DNA of 39,751 nucleotides from Actinomycetes bacterium (GTDB lineage: Bacteria; Actinomycetota; Acidimicrobiia; Acidimicrobiales; SZUA-35), in assembly GCA_024276425.1 (NCBI GenBank), contig JAJRXF010000121.1, positions 1-39,751 on the forward strand, given 5' to 3'. Positions 32,300 through 39,751 of the stretch are shown piece by piece. The position numbers and the translations under genes were made by a program. The notes below the pieces were generated by a model. The model was given only the letters and a program-made list of their open reading frames with translations, did no database searches and was not told the origin of the DNA. Within the stretch, counting starts at the first letter, position 1. Each line of letters begins with the position of its first letter.

Positions 32300-32548
32300 G
32301 TGAGCTATCTACGTCGAACTGTGAAACGCCGGTTCCCAATTGTTGCTCGACTTGGCGATGTGATGATCGTCGGGAATGCGGGCCTGAGGTTGGCCCATCG
32401 CCGTGGCTGGATTGATGATGATATGGCCAAGCGGTTCGGTGCGGAAACCAGCAGCGGCGGTTCTGGACTCTCACCCACCGAATTAGCTCTCATTGGCGGC
32501 GCGGCCCTTCGGCTTGTTACTCGGGCCCGCTCGAAGAAGTCCTCCTAG
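32300..32548 (+). CDS. Small basic uncharacterised protein
   Basis: An 82-residue protein that I cannot assign. It is basic at both ends (YLRRTVKRRF, TRARSKKSS) with two moderately hydrophobic stretches around IVARLGDVMIVGNAGLRLA and TELALIGGAALRLV. It may associate with the membrane. GTG 32300. It lies 6 bases before the threonine dehydratase start and is likely co-transcribed with it; no role follows from that. Confidence 0.6.
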   Translation: MSYLRRTVKRRFPIVARLGDVMIVGNAGLRLAHRRGWIDDDMAKRFGAETSSGGSGLSPTELALIGGAALRLVTRARSKKSS

Positions 32549-32554
32549 CCCACT

Positions 32555-33775
32555 GTGGGAACACCAACGGGCGATCCATGGGCAATATCGGTTCGACAAG
32601 CGTCTGAGGAGATCCGGGAGGGCATCGTCCGCACCCCGGCTTCCATATCCCAGACGTTGTCCGATCTTTTCGGATGTTCTGTCGCCCTAAAGTTCGAGAA
32701 CCTGCAGTTCACCGGGTCCTTCAAGGACCGGGGGTCGCTTTGTCGCCTGCTTCAGGTTGATGCTGCCATTTCAAACGGAGCGATTGCGATGTCGGCGGGC
32801 AATCACGCACAAGGTGTTGCCTACCATGGGGCGCGCCTTGGCGTATCCACCACAATCGTCATGCCCGAGCCTTCGCCCTTTGTGAAAGTGGCCAGGACGA
32901 GAGAGTTGGGTGCCACAGTAATCCTGGCTGGCGCCACGGTTGATGAGTCAGCCCAGGTCGCCCAACGCATTGCGACCGAAGAGGGATTGGAGTTCATTCA
33001 CCCCTTTGACGACGAGTTCGTAATTGCTGGACAGGGCACCGTGGGATTGGAGTTTGTCCAAGACCTGCCCGATCTAGAGGTCATCGTGGTCCCGGTTGGA
33101 GGTGGCGGTTTGGCCGCGGGGATTGTGCTGGCCATCACCGAACTGGGCCTGAACATCAAAGTTGTCGGCGTGCAAAGTGAACGATTCCCGTCGATGGTGG
33201 ACCGATTGAGTGGACGGGGACCAAGCGTCATCCCAGGACCCACTATTGCCGATGGCATTGCGGTGAAGGGGCCTGGTGAGATGACGAGCAAGATCTTGGC
33301 CGACTATGACGTTGAGATGTTGACGGTGAGTGAGGCGTCCATCGAACAGGCCGTCTCGCTGCTTCTCGAAGTTGAAAAGACTGTTGTCGAAGGTGCAGGC
33401 GCTGTGGGACTTGCGGCTGTAATTGAGCACGCAGATCGGTTCGCTGGTACCCGACTCGGAACCGTCCTATCTGGTGGCAATATCGACCCGCGCACGTTGG
33501 CGGTAGTCAGCCTGCGCGGACTTGGTCGCCAGGGTCGTCTGGTTCGCCTCCGAGCGGAAATGGATGATCAGCCTGGTCGTTTGGCCGAATGCACCACCAT
33601 TATTGGCGAGGCCGGAGCAAACATCGTGGAAGTCGATCACGAGCGTATGGGATCGGTCGGGGCAAGAAGCACCGTGGTCGAGTTTCTGGTTGACACCCTG
33701 GATGAGCATCACGCTGGGCGGGTCCAAGACATGCTTAGGGATGCTGGCTACGTGGTCAGCCGCATTGGTTGGTAG
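32555..33775 (+). CDS. ilvA: Threonine ammonia-lyase (dehydratase) with ACT domain
   Basis: A 406-residue PLP enzyme that converts L-threonine to 2-oxobutanoate and ammonia, the first step to isoleucine. The PLP lysine is Lys57 in FTGSFKDRG; SAGNHAQGVAYH is the substrate loop and VPVGGGGLAAGI the phosphate-binding glycine loop. A single C-terminal ACT domain (about 330-400, LRAEMDDQPGRLAECTTIIGEAGANIVEVDHER) suggests regulation by an amino acid. The length matches the short (about 400 residue) form rather than the two-ACT E. coli biosynthetic enzyme. GTG 32555 is the only good start. Convergent with threonine aldolase. Confidence 0.92.
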   Translation: MGTPTGDPWAISVRQASEEIREGIVRTPASISQTLSDLFGCSVALKFENLQFTGSFKDRGSLCRLLQVDAAISNGAIAMSAGNHAQGVAYHGARLGVSTTIVMPEPSPFVKVARTRELGATVILAGATVDESAQVAQRIATEEGLEFIHPFDDEFVIAGQGTVGLEFVQDLPDLEVIVVPVGGGGLAAGIVLAITELGLNIKVVGVQSERFPSMVDRLSGRGPSVIPGPTIADGIAVKGPGEMTSKILADYDVEMLTVSEASIEQAVSLLLEVEKTVVEGAGAVGLAAVIEHADRFAGTRLGTVLSGGNIDPRTLAVVSLRGLGRQGRLVRLRAEMDDQPGRLAECTTIIGEAGANIVEVDHERMGSVGARSTVVEFLVDTLDEHHAGRVQDMLRDAGYVVSRIGW

Positions 33776-33802
33776 CCGTCGCTCCCGCCTCCGGAATCCC
33801 TG

Positions 33803-34822
33803 CTAGCCGCTCAATTTCTCCAGGACATCGGACATGACGGTGACTGCTCGGTCGATGTCCTCACGTTCGATATCGAGATGGCAGACAAGGCGGACGCTGT
33901 CCCCAGAAAAGATCAGAATCCCCTGCTTCGCCAACTCCTCAGCCAGAACGGTGGTATCGATGCCCTCGAATTGAACGAACAGCATATTGGTATGGGGCCC
34001 ATCGACGGAAACGCCCGGTAGCGAACTCAGTGCGGCGGCTAGGTGGGCCGAATTGTCGTGGTCTTCTGACATGCGCGCAAGATTGTTGTCCAACGCGTAG
34101 ATTCCGGCGGCGGCCAAGATGCCCGCCTGGCGAGTTCCCCCCCCGAGCATCTTTCTCCATCGTCGGGCCTCCTCGATGATTTGTTCATCGCCAACCAAGA
34201 CCGAGCCGACTGGAGCACCAAGTCCCTTGGACAGGCACACCGAGACGGTGTCGAATCCGTCGACAACATCACCCGGAGTCCGACCGCTCGAGACTGCTGC
34301 ATTCCACATTCTGGCTCCATCGAGATGAAGGGCGAGGTTGTGGTCGCGGCCGATTTGCTGAACCTCTTCGATGTAGGAATGGGGCAGAACCTTCCCGTCG
34401 AAGGTGTTTTCGATGGATAAGAGCTTTGAGTGAGCCAGGTGGTGCATGCTGGGTTGGCGTTTAATCGCCCCATCGAGGGCCTTCAGGTCAAACATTCCGT
34501 GTTCGTCCAACTCCAATGGCTGGGGCTGCACGCCTCCGAGTACGGCCGCGCCACCAGCCTCGAAAAGGTAGGCGTGAGCTTGCTGGCCGACCAAGTACTC
34601 ATCTCCCCGTTGACATTGGGCGAGGATGGCCAGCAGATTGGATTGGGTACCACTGGACACGAAGACAGCGGCTTCCTTACCCAACAAGGCCGCAGTCTTT
34701 TCCTCAAGGTTGTTGACGGTGGGATCTTCGCCATAGACGTCGTCTCCGACTTCAGCCTCAGCTATGGCGGACCGCATACCGGCCGAGGGTCGAGTAACCG
34801 TGTCGCTACGAAAGTCGATCAT
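33803..34822 (-). CDS. ltaE: Low-specificity L-threonine aldolase
   Basis: A 339-residue PLP enzyme that splits threonine or allo-threonine into glycine and acetaldehyde. The start MIDFRSDTVTRPSAGMRSA is typical; VFVSSGTQSNLLA binds the cofactor phosphate, HLDGARMWNAAV gives the pyridine-nitrogen Asp168, and SVCLSKGLGAPVGSVL holds the PLP Lys199. The gene faces the threonine dehydratase gene, with 27 bases between stops, so both threonine-degrading routes lie together, though on opposite strands. Preceded on the same strand by the TetR regulator, 19 bases away. Confidence 0.94.
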   Translation of the reverse strand: MIDFRSDTVTRPSAGMRSAIAEAEVGDDVYGEDPTVNNLEEKTAALLGKEAAVFVSSGTQSNLLAILAQCQRGDEYLVGQQAHAYLFEAGGAAVLGGVQPQPLELDEHGMFDLKALDGAIKRQPSMHHLAHSKLLSIENTFDGKVLPHSYIEEVQQIGRDHNLALHLDGARMWNAAVSSGRTPGDVVDGFDTVSVCLSKGLGAPVGSVLVGDEQIIEEARRWRKMLGGGTRQAGILAAAGIYALDNNLARMSEDHDNSAHLAAALSSLPGVSVDGPHTNMLFVQFEGIDTTVLAEELAKQGILIFSGDSVRLVCHLDIEREDIDRAVTVMSDVLEKLSG

Positions 34823-34841
34823 TCCACGACCGTAGCGGCTG

Positions 34842-35423
34842 TTAGTGGCGTAGGCCTCGCCAAGCCAGAGTGGTCATCAACGCGAGAATTTCTTGGCGTC
34901 GAAACTCGATGGTCTCGTTCGCGATCCAATAGCGAACCATTCCCTCGACCAACCCGACAACACCGTGGGCCATGGCGAGTTGTTCTTGCTCGCTCAGACC
35001 TTCGATGGTGATCAGTTCGGCCACTGTCGCCGCCATTTTCTCCTCGAAATTCTGAGCCCAAACCCCGAACTCTGGATCCTCGCGGGTGGAGCCACTCAGG
35101 ATAATAGAGAAGCCCTCGCGGTCCGATTCGATAAAATCTAGATAGCCGGAGAAACCAGCTTCGACCCTTTCGAACGGCGATCCGGTACGGGTGGTTTTGT
35201 TGAACACTGCAGCATCCAAGCGGTGACCAATATCGGTCAGTACCTGCCCAAAGAGATCTCTTTTTGAGTCGAAATGCTGATACAAGACCGGCTTGGTTAC
35301 TCCAGCGTCATCGGCGATCTCGTTCATGGACGTGGCGTGAAATCCATTGTTGGCAAAGGCCTTTCGTGCCACCGCTAAGAGCTGGCTTCGCCGCTCGGAG
35401 CGTGGAAGCCTGGCGACGGTCAC
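34842..35423 (-). CDS. TetR-family transcriptional regulator
   Basis: A 193-residue single-module TetR protein. The N-terminal helix RSQLLAVARKAFANNGFHATSMNEIADDAGVTKPVLYQHFDSKRDLF contains a perfect family-type helix-turn-helix, and the rest is the helical ligand-binding domain. GTG 35423 overlaps the stop of the preceding small membrane protein gene as GTGA. The order is glycosyltransferase, membrane protein, TetR, threonine aldolase on the minus strand. Target unknown; the gene may control its own unit. Confidence 0.93.
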   Translation of the reverse strand: MTVARLPRSERRSQLLAVARKAFANNGFHATSMNEIADDAGVTKPVLYQHFDSKRDLFGQVLTDIGHRLDAAVFNKTTRTGSPFERVEAGFSGYLDFIESDREGFSIILSGSTREDPEFGVWAQNFEEKMAATVAELITIEGLSEQEQLAMAHGVVGLVEGMVRYWIANETIEFRRQEILALMTTLAWRGLRH

Positions 35424-35680
35424 CAGCTGTCGTCGCGGTCGGCTCGGTTCGCTGCCTTGACGCCATAGTTGAACACCATGGCCGGAGCGAGCAGCAGGGA
35501 ACCAACGACGAGCAGGGCAACGATGATATAAGTTTGTGCCCGGGTGAAGCCAGTGGCAAAACCAATGAAGAAGATGGTGCTGGCCACCACGTAGAGAGCC
35601 GTGCCCGCTCGCATTCCTTTGGAGACGAGGTTGGCGATCTTTTCTCGTTGAACCCGGATGGGGTCGGACGATTCGTTCAT
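35420..35680 (-). CDS. Small two-segment membrane protein
   Basis: An 86-residue protein with a charged N-terminus (SSDPIRVQREKIANLVSKG) and two membrane segments, about 27-46 and 50-70. No family is recognised with certainty. It overlaps the glycosyltransferase stop (ATGA) upstream and the TetR start downstream, so it is translated as part of a tight operon, which supports it being real. Confidence 0.78.
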   Translation of the reverse strand: MNESSDPIRVQREKIANLVSKGMRAGTALYVVASTIFFIGFATGFTRAQTYIIVALLVVGSLLLAPAMVFNYGVKAANRADRDDSW

Positions 35681-36714
35681 GCCGACCAGCCTGCCCGCTT
35701 TAGCAGCTGATCCAACCGATTCCGCACATGTTCGCTACTGAGATTTCGAGCGATGATTGTGAGATTGTGATCAATTCGCTGACGGTCCGGGTTGACCAGT
35801 TCCCTAGCCAAAGTATCGATCTCGCCTGGGTCAGGCCAGTCGAACCCCAGACTGCGAAGTTCCTCGGCGACGGGATAGTGGCTTACCGCCACGGGCTTTC
35901 CGTGGATAGCAGCTTCTATGGGAGGATTACCGAAGCCCTCCCATAGCGAGGGGAAGACAACGAGGTCGGCGGCCGCGTAGAGGTCTGACTGGCTCGGTGC
36001 TGGCTCATGGATAACCGGACAGCTCGCTTGAGCCAAGACTCGATCAAGAACGGGTCGGTACCCGTCCTCGGCTGGGCCGGTGAGCCAGTAGGTTGCTCCC
36101 AGTTGTTCGGCTAGCCGAACCCCCTCGGGAATTGCTTTGCGGGCAATTGCTCGAACCGGGTGGACTAAGAGTTTTTCGTCGCCTACACCTAGCCAGGCTC
36201 GGGTTTGGGCACGATCCCCCAGTGGGGCATCGAGGTCGAAGCCGTTGTAAATCGTGGTGGCCCGGAGTCCTCGCGCGAGAAACTCTGCTTCGGTGAGCTG
36301 GTTGATCGTGACGTGGATCCAAGCCGGGTCAGTTGCGGGAAGTTCCGTCACATGGACGAAACGGGATCGCTGCCACGGGGGGTCGTGGTGATGGAGGATC
36401 GCTCGTCGTCCTCGCAAACACTCAGCGGCCATGGCCGATGCCCGGAGGTTCATCGGGATGGTCAGTAGGTTCTCGACCACCACCAGGTTGGCGTCGCCGA
36501 TTGCCAGTTCGAACTCTCGCCTGTCTGCTGGCAAGTCGGCTTCGATCTCCAGTCCAGGAACGAGACGGTCGACCGGTCCTTGTCCTGCAACCGTTATGGT
36601 CTGCCACCCCAGTTGCTCGAACGCACGTTGCCAACTTCGGGTCACGATTGATACCCCGTCGGTTCCACCAAGCCGGAACGATACAAAGGCCACGATTGGT
36701 CTAGGTCCGGTCAT
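35677..36714 (-). CDS. GT4-type glycosyltransferase
   Basis: A 345-residue GT-B fold enzyme. The N-terminal domain begins IVAFVSFRLGGTDGVSI, and the C-terminal nucleotide-sugar domain has LLVHPVRAIARKAIPEGVRLAEQL and the GT4 retaining motif SLWEGFGNPPIEAAIHGKPV with two Glu eight residues apart. Donor and acceptor cannot be read from sequence. A GTG at 36723 would add three residues; ATG 36714 is preferred. It lies divergent from a glycoside hydrolase gene, which hints at a glycan or compatible-solute pathway. Confidence 0.88.
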   Translation of the reverse strand: MTGPRPIVAFVSFRLGGTDGVSIVTRSWQRAFEQLGWQTITVAGQGPVDRLVPGLEIEADLPADRREFELAIGDANLVVVENLLTIPMNLRASAMAAECLRGRRAILHHHDPPWQRSRFVHVTELPATDPAWIHVTINQLTEAEFLARGLRATTIYNGFDLDAPLGDRAQTRAWLGVGDEKLLVHPVRAIARKAIPEGVRLAEQLGATYWLTGPAEDGYRPVLDRVLAQASCPVIHEPAPSQSDLYAAADLVVFPSLWEGFGNPPIEAAIHGKPVAVSHYPVAEELRSLGFDWPDPGEIDTLARELVNPDRQRIDHNLTIIARNLSSEHVRNRLDQLLKRAGWSA

Positions 36715-36824
36715 TGAGTCCACGGTTTGGGACCGGCAGGGCGCGCCACAGAAGGGGTGCTTCCAGAAACTCCCGTCTTGGTCGCCAACTTGAGTGTGCT
36801 CACGAGACTTCTACGCTAATCGAA

Positions 36825-37955
36825 GTGAGTGACCTTGGCGATGACGTATTGGCGATGATGAACGCGGCCTGGCGTCCACCGGGATTTTGTGTGCCTCATC
36901 CCATGAGGTACCCGTTCCAGTGGCTTTGGGATTCGTGCTTTCATTCGATTGTTTGGGCGGAGTTCGGGGACGATCGTTGTTTGGCTGAGTTGGACAATAC
37001 GCTGGCTCACCAGGGTGCCGATGGTTTCGTTCCCCACGTGACCTATTGGTCGAAGCCGCCGGTGCTCGCCGATTTCTGGGGTCAGCCGATGACATCGACC
37101 TTGACCCAGCCGCCTATGTATGGGCATGCTGCAGCTCACCTAATTCGTTCTGGTTTTCCAGTCTCGGCCGATGTCCTAGATCGATGTCGTGCCGGTCTTG
37201 AGCATCTCACGCGTCATCGGCCGCGTGGGGATGCAGGTCTCGTACCCATTTTCCATCCCTGGGAGTCTGGGTGTGATGACTCGGCTCGCTTTGATGCCTG
37301 GCGGGGCGAGCAGGATCCCTCGGTCCATACCTGGTTCGAACGCAAAGGCGAAATGGTGAAGGCTTTGCTTCTTCGAGATGGTGCACCCCGAGAATCAGCC
37401 GCATTCGCGGTTGGTTCGGTTGGATTCAACGCCCTGATTAGCTGGAACATCGCCGAACTCGACTCCGTCGGCGAGGCGGGGGACTTGGTGGCGGACGGCC
37501 TAGAGTTGGCCAGCGCACTTGGCAATCGTTGGTCCGAGGCGGCTGGCACCTGGGTGGACGCCAACCCCGTCGGTGCCACAGGCTGGTCTGGTGCCGTTCG
37601 TACCCTGGATAGTTTGCTTCCTCTCCTGGTCGACCCTCGGTCAGTAGCGTTTCAATCACTGCTGGATCCTCAGGCTTTTGGCGCGCCCTATGGGCCGAGG
37701 GGTGTGCATCGGGACGAGGCGAGTAATGAACCGTCTAGCTACTGGAGAGGTCCGGCGTGGCCACAGTTGACATACCTGCTAGCCCAGGCGGCGATGGCTC
37801 ACGGAAGGACCAGCTTGGCGTACAGTCTTGCTCGGTCTTTGAGGACTGGGGCTATTCGGTCGAATCTGAGCGAGTATTGGAATCCGGAGACCGGGGAGGG
37901 ACTCGGAGCGCGGCCTCAAAGCTGGGCCGGGCTGGCAGTGATTGGGCTGAAGTAA
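36825..37955 (+). CDS. MGH1-like (alpha/alpha-barrel) glycoside hydrolase
   Basis: A protein of about 376 residues with the look of the GH63/mannosylglycerate hydrolase-like (alpha/alpha)6 barrel: YPFQWLWDSCFHSIVWAEFG near the start, FVPHVTYW, PIFHPWESGCDDS, and SYWRGPAWPQLTYLLAQA and LSEYWNPETGEGLG near the end. The Asp in LWDS and the Glu in WESG or EYWNPE are candidates for catalytic acids. The frame is open back to 36714, inside the divergent gene; GTG 36825 gives VSDLGDDVLAMMNAAW and is chosen, although no good ribosome-binding site is seen. Its 3' end overlaps the convergent DUF5317 gene by 104 bases. Confidence 0.8.
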   Translation: MSDLGDDVLAMMNAAWRPPGFCVPHPMRYPFQWLWDSCFHSIVWAEFGDDRCLAELDNTLAHQGADGFVPHVTYWSKPPVLADFWGQPMTSTLTQPPMYGHAAAHLIRSGFPVSADVLDRCRAGLEHLTRHRPRGDAGLVPIFHPWESGCDDSARFDAWRGEQDPSVHTWFERKGEMVKALLLRDGAPRESAAFAVGSVGFNALISWNIAELDSVGEAGDLVADGLELASALGNRWSEAAGTWVDANPVGATGWSGAVRTLDSLLPLLVDPRSVAFQSLLDPQAFGAPYGPRGVHRDEASNEPSSYWRGPAWPQLTYLLAQAAMAHGRTSLAYSLARSLRTGAIRSNLSEYWNPETGEGLGARPQSWAGLAVIGLK

Positions 37956-38679
37956 CCTGAGGCGCAGGGCTGGTGAGATCGATGACGGGTTCCGATGCCC
38001 GGCGCGGCAGAACGAGCACGCCTTCGGTTGCGGAGTCCTCACCAGGAGGTTCTCTGTCAAGCCCGATGGGATCAGTCCCTGGGAGGTCGTGATCGGGGCC
38101 GAGTGATGGCACTGTCTCGTCCAAAATCTCCTCGATGCTGATGCCGCTTCGGCGCGGCAAAAGCAAAAGGTTCATTGACAGAACGAGCAGGCCAGCGATC
38201 ATGATGAGATCACCGAAGGAGATCACCTGGTTGAGTACTGGCACCGGCACAATGTCGCCCAAGAAAGCCAGGGAGGTCTGGCTTGTCTCAATTTCACCGA
38301 CTGCTCCGATGCCTAGCACATCTTTGGGCGCGGTTGTTGTGGGGTCTACGTGACCAACCGAGACTAGTGAATCAAACCGAACTGGCACGTGTCCGTTAAA
38401 CACGAGGACGGTGAGGTTGAGCAAGAGCCCAATAGATACGATTGTCATCCCCTTGAGATGTAGGTTCCTTCCGAGGGCGACGATTAGGATGAACGAGCCA
38501 ATCATGAAGACGTTCGGGCCGCCGATGCCGCTGACTTGGTCGCCAACGGTTTGCACCACCAGTCCCAGGACCAGCAGCGGGATCCATCGCAGCCCGAGGA
38601 ATCGCAGGTTCTTTGGTTGCCCGCCTCGAAGGAGCCCGACCACGAGGCCGCTAACAATGGCGATGGGTGTGAGCAACAT
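37852..38679 (-). CDS. DUF5317 membrane protein with long disordered tail
   Basis: A 275-residue protein. About the first 175 residues have five or six membrane segments (LLTPIAIVSGLVVGLLRGG, then WIPLLVLGLVVQTVG and FMIGSFILIVALG) as in DUF5317 proteins of actinobacteria. The last 100 residues are polar, rich in Pro, Ser and acidic groups (EPPGEDSATEG, then SPAPQVTSAQSLPARP) and likely disordered. The end of this tail is encoded by the DNA that also encodes the last 34 codons of the convergent glycosidase. ATG 38679; CTAGG-containing leader, no clear Shine-Dalgarno. Confidence 0.75.
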   Translation of the reverse strand: MLLTPIAIVSGLVVGLLRGGQPKNLRFLGLRWIPLLVLGLVVQTVGDQVSGIGGPNVFMIGSFILIVALGRNLHLKGMTIVSIGLLLNLTVLVFNGHVPVRFDSLVSVGHVDPTTTAPKDVLGIGAVGEIETSQTSLAFLGDIVPVPVLNQVISFGDLIMIAGLLVLSMNLLLLPRRSGISIEEILDETVPSLGPDHDLPGTDPIGLDREPPGEDSATEGVLVLPRRASEPVIDLTSPAPQVTSAQSLPARPSFEAALRVPPRSPDSNTRSDSTE

Positions 38680-38803
38680 GACCTAGCCTCCGGTTCGCCA
38701 ATGGTAGTTGCCTCAGGACCGGTCCGCATACCGATCGAGATCTTTCGCAGTCATGTTGGTGGCATGTCTTGACCAGCCTCGAATCCGAGCCGTCGGGGTG
38801 TGG

Positions 38804-39433
38804 CTACGCAGTAGGCTCGACCCAGCAAACAACGGTTCGTTGGCCACGATTCCAGATTCCTTCGGTGGGGGTGAACTCCTTGGCGACCAGGTCAGATTGG
38901 CCATAGGACTGGCCGAAGCGTTGGGTGAAGCTCTGGAGGCATAGGCGCACGGCGGTTCGGCGGAGGGCTCGATCTCCGGGCCATTCGACCTCGACCGCAG
39001 GGTCACAGGCGGCAGGAACTAACTCGGGCTCGGTTGGATCATCTGCTTGGGGGTTGACGCCCAGACAAAATGTGGCAAAGACTTGACCGTCGTTGGTGCC
39101 TTCGCAGGCGACCTCGGCCACGACGGTGGGTACAGGGATGCTCGAAACGAGATCGCCAAGCGGTTCAGGGGCTGTCTGAGGCGTCTCGGATTCTTCTTCG
39201 GGTGAGTGCGGTTCGATCGTTGTGGCTGAGGTCACCGGCGGAGGCAGATCGGCCCAGCATTGGTCAACTTGAAGCTCAAGATTTGGGGTAAGTCCAAGAA
39301 TGACCGGCGGCAGGGTGGTGGAGGAGGATTCAACCTGTTGTTCGCCTGTGGGCTCCGGGGTCGAGGTTTCTGAGGAGGAACAGCTGGAAAGGACTAGGAC
39401 GAAGATAGCCAGAACATGCCAACCGAACCTCAT
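38804..39433 (-). CDS. Septum-formation-family-like lipoprotein
   Basis: A 209-residue protein with lipoprotein signal (HVLAIFVLVLSSC, lipidated Cys18), a Ser/Thr/Pro/Glu-rich spacer and a C-terminal domain. That domain has QVDQCWADL, VAEVACEGTNDGQVFATFCLG, WPGDRALRRTAVRLCLQSF, and RTVVCWV, the Cys spacing and order of the 'septum formation' domain of actinobacterial envelope proteins, in which VxCxxPHxxEVFA is replaced by VACEGTNDGQVFA. The exact role is unknown. The frame opens earlier (39586), but ATG 39433 fits the signal peptide and overlaps the upstream stop as TAATG. Confidence 0.72.
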   Translation of the reverse strand: MRFGWHVLAIFVLVLSSCSSSETSTPEPTGEQQVESSSTTLPPVILGLTPNLELQVDQCWADLPPPVTSATTIEPHSPEEESETPQTAPEPLGDLVSSIPVPTVVAEVACEGTNDGQVFATFCLGVNPQADDPTEPELVPAACDPAVEVEWPGDRALRRTAVRLCLQSFTQRFGQSYGQSDLVAKEFTPTEGIWNRGQRTVVCWVEPTA

Positions 39434-39751
39434 TAGAGGGCAGGGAGGAAGCGATCGAGGTGGGTGAAGAACGTGAAGAGTGCGATAAGAAATCCTGGTG
39501 TTGCCATCAGATAGGTTGGGAGTCGTTTCCAGAGCCGGGCGAGGACAATGGCGATCAGGGCGATAAGGGCGGTGACCGCTCCCCACAGGATGGTTGGCGT
39601 GCGCTCTTGGTAGTTCCAGCCCAGTGACTCATCCAGGGCATTGTCACTTATGCCTACGACGTTGCCCTCATCAAGCGCCAGTTCCTCGCTGGGGAGGTCT
39701 GCTGGTTCTTGGGCCACCTCGGTGATGTCCGGGACGGTGGTTGGCAGGGTC
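39433..39751 (-). CDS. C-terminal part of a membrane protein, possibly a sortase (partial)
   Basis: The frame is open to the window end, so this is probably the 3' end of a longer gene, although a GTG at 39717 would allow a 94-residue protein. Visible are a Thr/Pro/Glu spacer (TLPTTVPDITEVAQEPADL), LDESLGWNYQERTP, and two membrane segments (ILWGAVTALIALIAIVLARL and YLMATPGFLIALFTFFTHL). I recall similar C-terminal membrane pairs in class E-type sortases of Acidimicrobiia, but the catalytic domain is not in the window, so this remains a guess. It is coupled to the lipoprotein gene by TAATG. Confidence 0.45.
   Translation of the reverse strand, partial: TLPTTVPDITEVAQEPADLPSEELALDEGNVVGISDNALDESLGWNYQERTPTILWGAVTALIALIAIVLARLWKRLPTYLMATPGFLIALFTFFTHLDRFLPAL

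Noticed and set aside
1-39751. CRISPR array, rRNA, tRNA or transposase genes
   Set aside because: None found by eye; the only tRNA-like structure is the tmRNA acceptor and T-arm.

Overview
The window looks like a chromosomal segment of a GC-rich actinobacterium. The class Acidimicrobiia is my inference, from a secA-prfB-ftsE-ftsX housekeeping block, frequent GTG starts and overlapping stop/start pairs, DUF5317 and septum-formation-type lipoproteins, and extracytoplasmic Thr/Pro-rich 'TTT' linkers. No transposase, integrase, CRISPR array or phage gene was seen. The gene density is that of a core chromosome with metabolic islands.

Layout. 1-3774: end of secA, then prfB, ftsE and ftsX, all on +. 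3837-8874: single genes (a small ferredoxin, a TauE/SafE exporter, a crotonase, a DsbA-fold protein, an orphan protein, a tandem GNAT). 8937-9553: a transfer-messenger RNA gene on the minus strand with its tag reading frame, a terminator-like hairpin, a 78-bp tandem duplication downstream and a large hairpin just upstream. 9631-13132: a tandem TetR-like regulator, an acidic-tailed small protein and a membrane-anchored probable pseudokinase. 13231-17829: an SDR, DUF454, a DUF6308-like protein, a lipoprotein and proS. 18004-22611: a three-gene NAD-linked formate dehydrogenase operon. 22700-25447: a Kbp-like BON-LysM protein, a methyltransferase, a monooxygenase-fold protein and a DMT transporter. 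25452-29256 (minus): a four-gene corrinoid methyl-transfer operon, divergent from an iclR-inositol monophosphatase pair. 31073-39751: a phospholipase D, threonine dehydratase and aldolase, TetR, a small membrane protein, a glycosyltransferase, a glycosidase, DUF5317, a septum-formation-type lipoprotein and the end of a membrane protein, possibly a sortase.

The most interesting system is the formate dehydrogenase. Its catalytic subunit is interrupted by an in-frame TGA at 18271-18273, exactly where this family has its active-site Cys/Sec. A hairpin with a GGUCU loop follows at the same distance from the UGA as in the E. coli fdhF SECIS, so I read it as selenocysteine, not as a frameshift or pseudogene. 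The N-terminal iron-sulfur half of a normal FdsA-type subunit is not on this protein. It sits on a separate polypeptide encoded two genes downstream, as if the FdsA gene had been cut at a domain border and its halves reordered.

Together with the corrinoid protein, the RACo-like activator, DUF1638 and the small 'virulence factor' protein, the window suggests a C1 economy in which methyl groups taken from a methylated substrate by a corrinoid system reach tetrahydrofolate and are oxidised through formate to CO2 with NADH formation. That link is inference: the substrate-specific methyltransferase, the folate enzymes and the selenocysteine machinery are outside the window.
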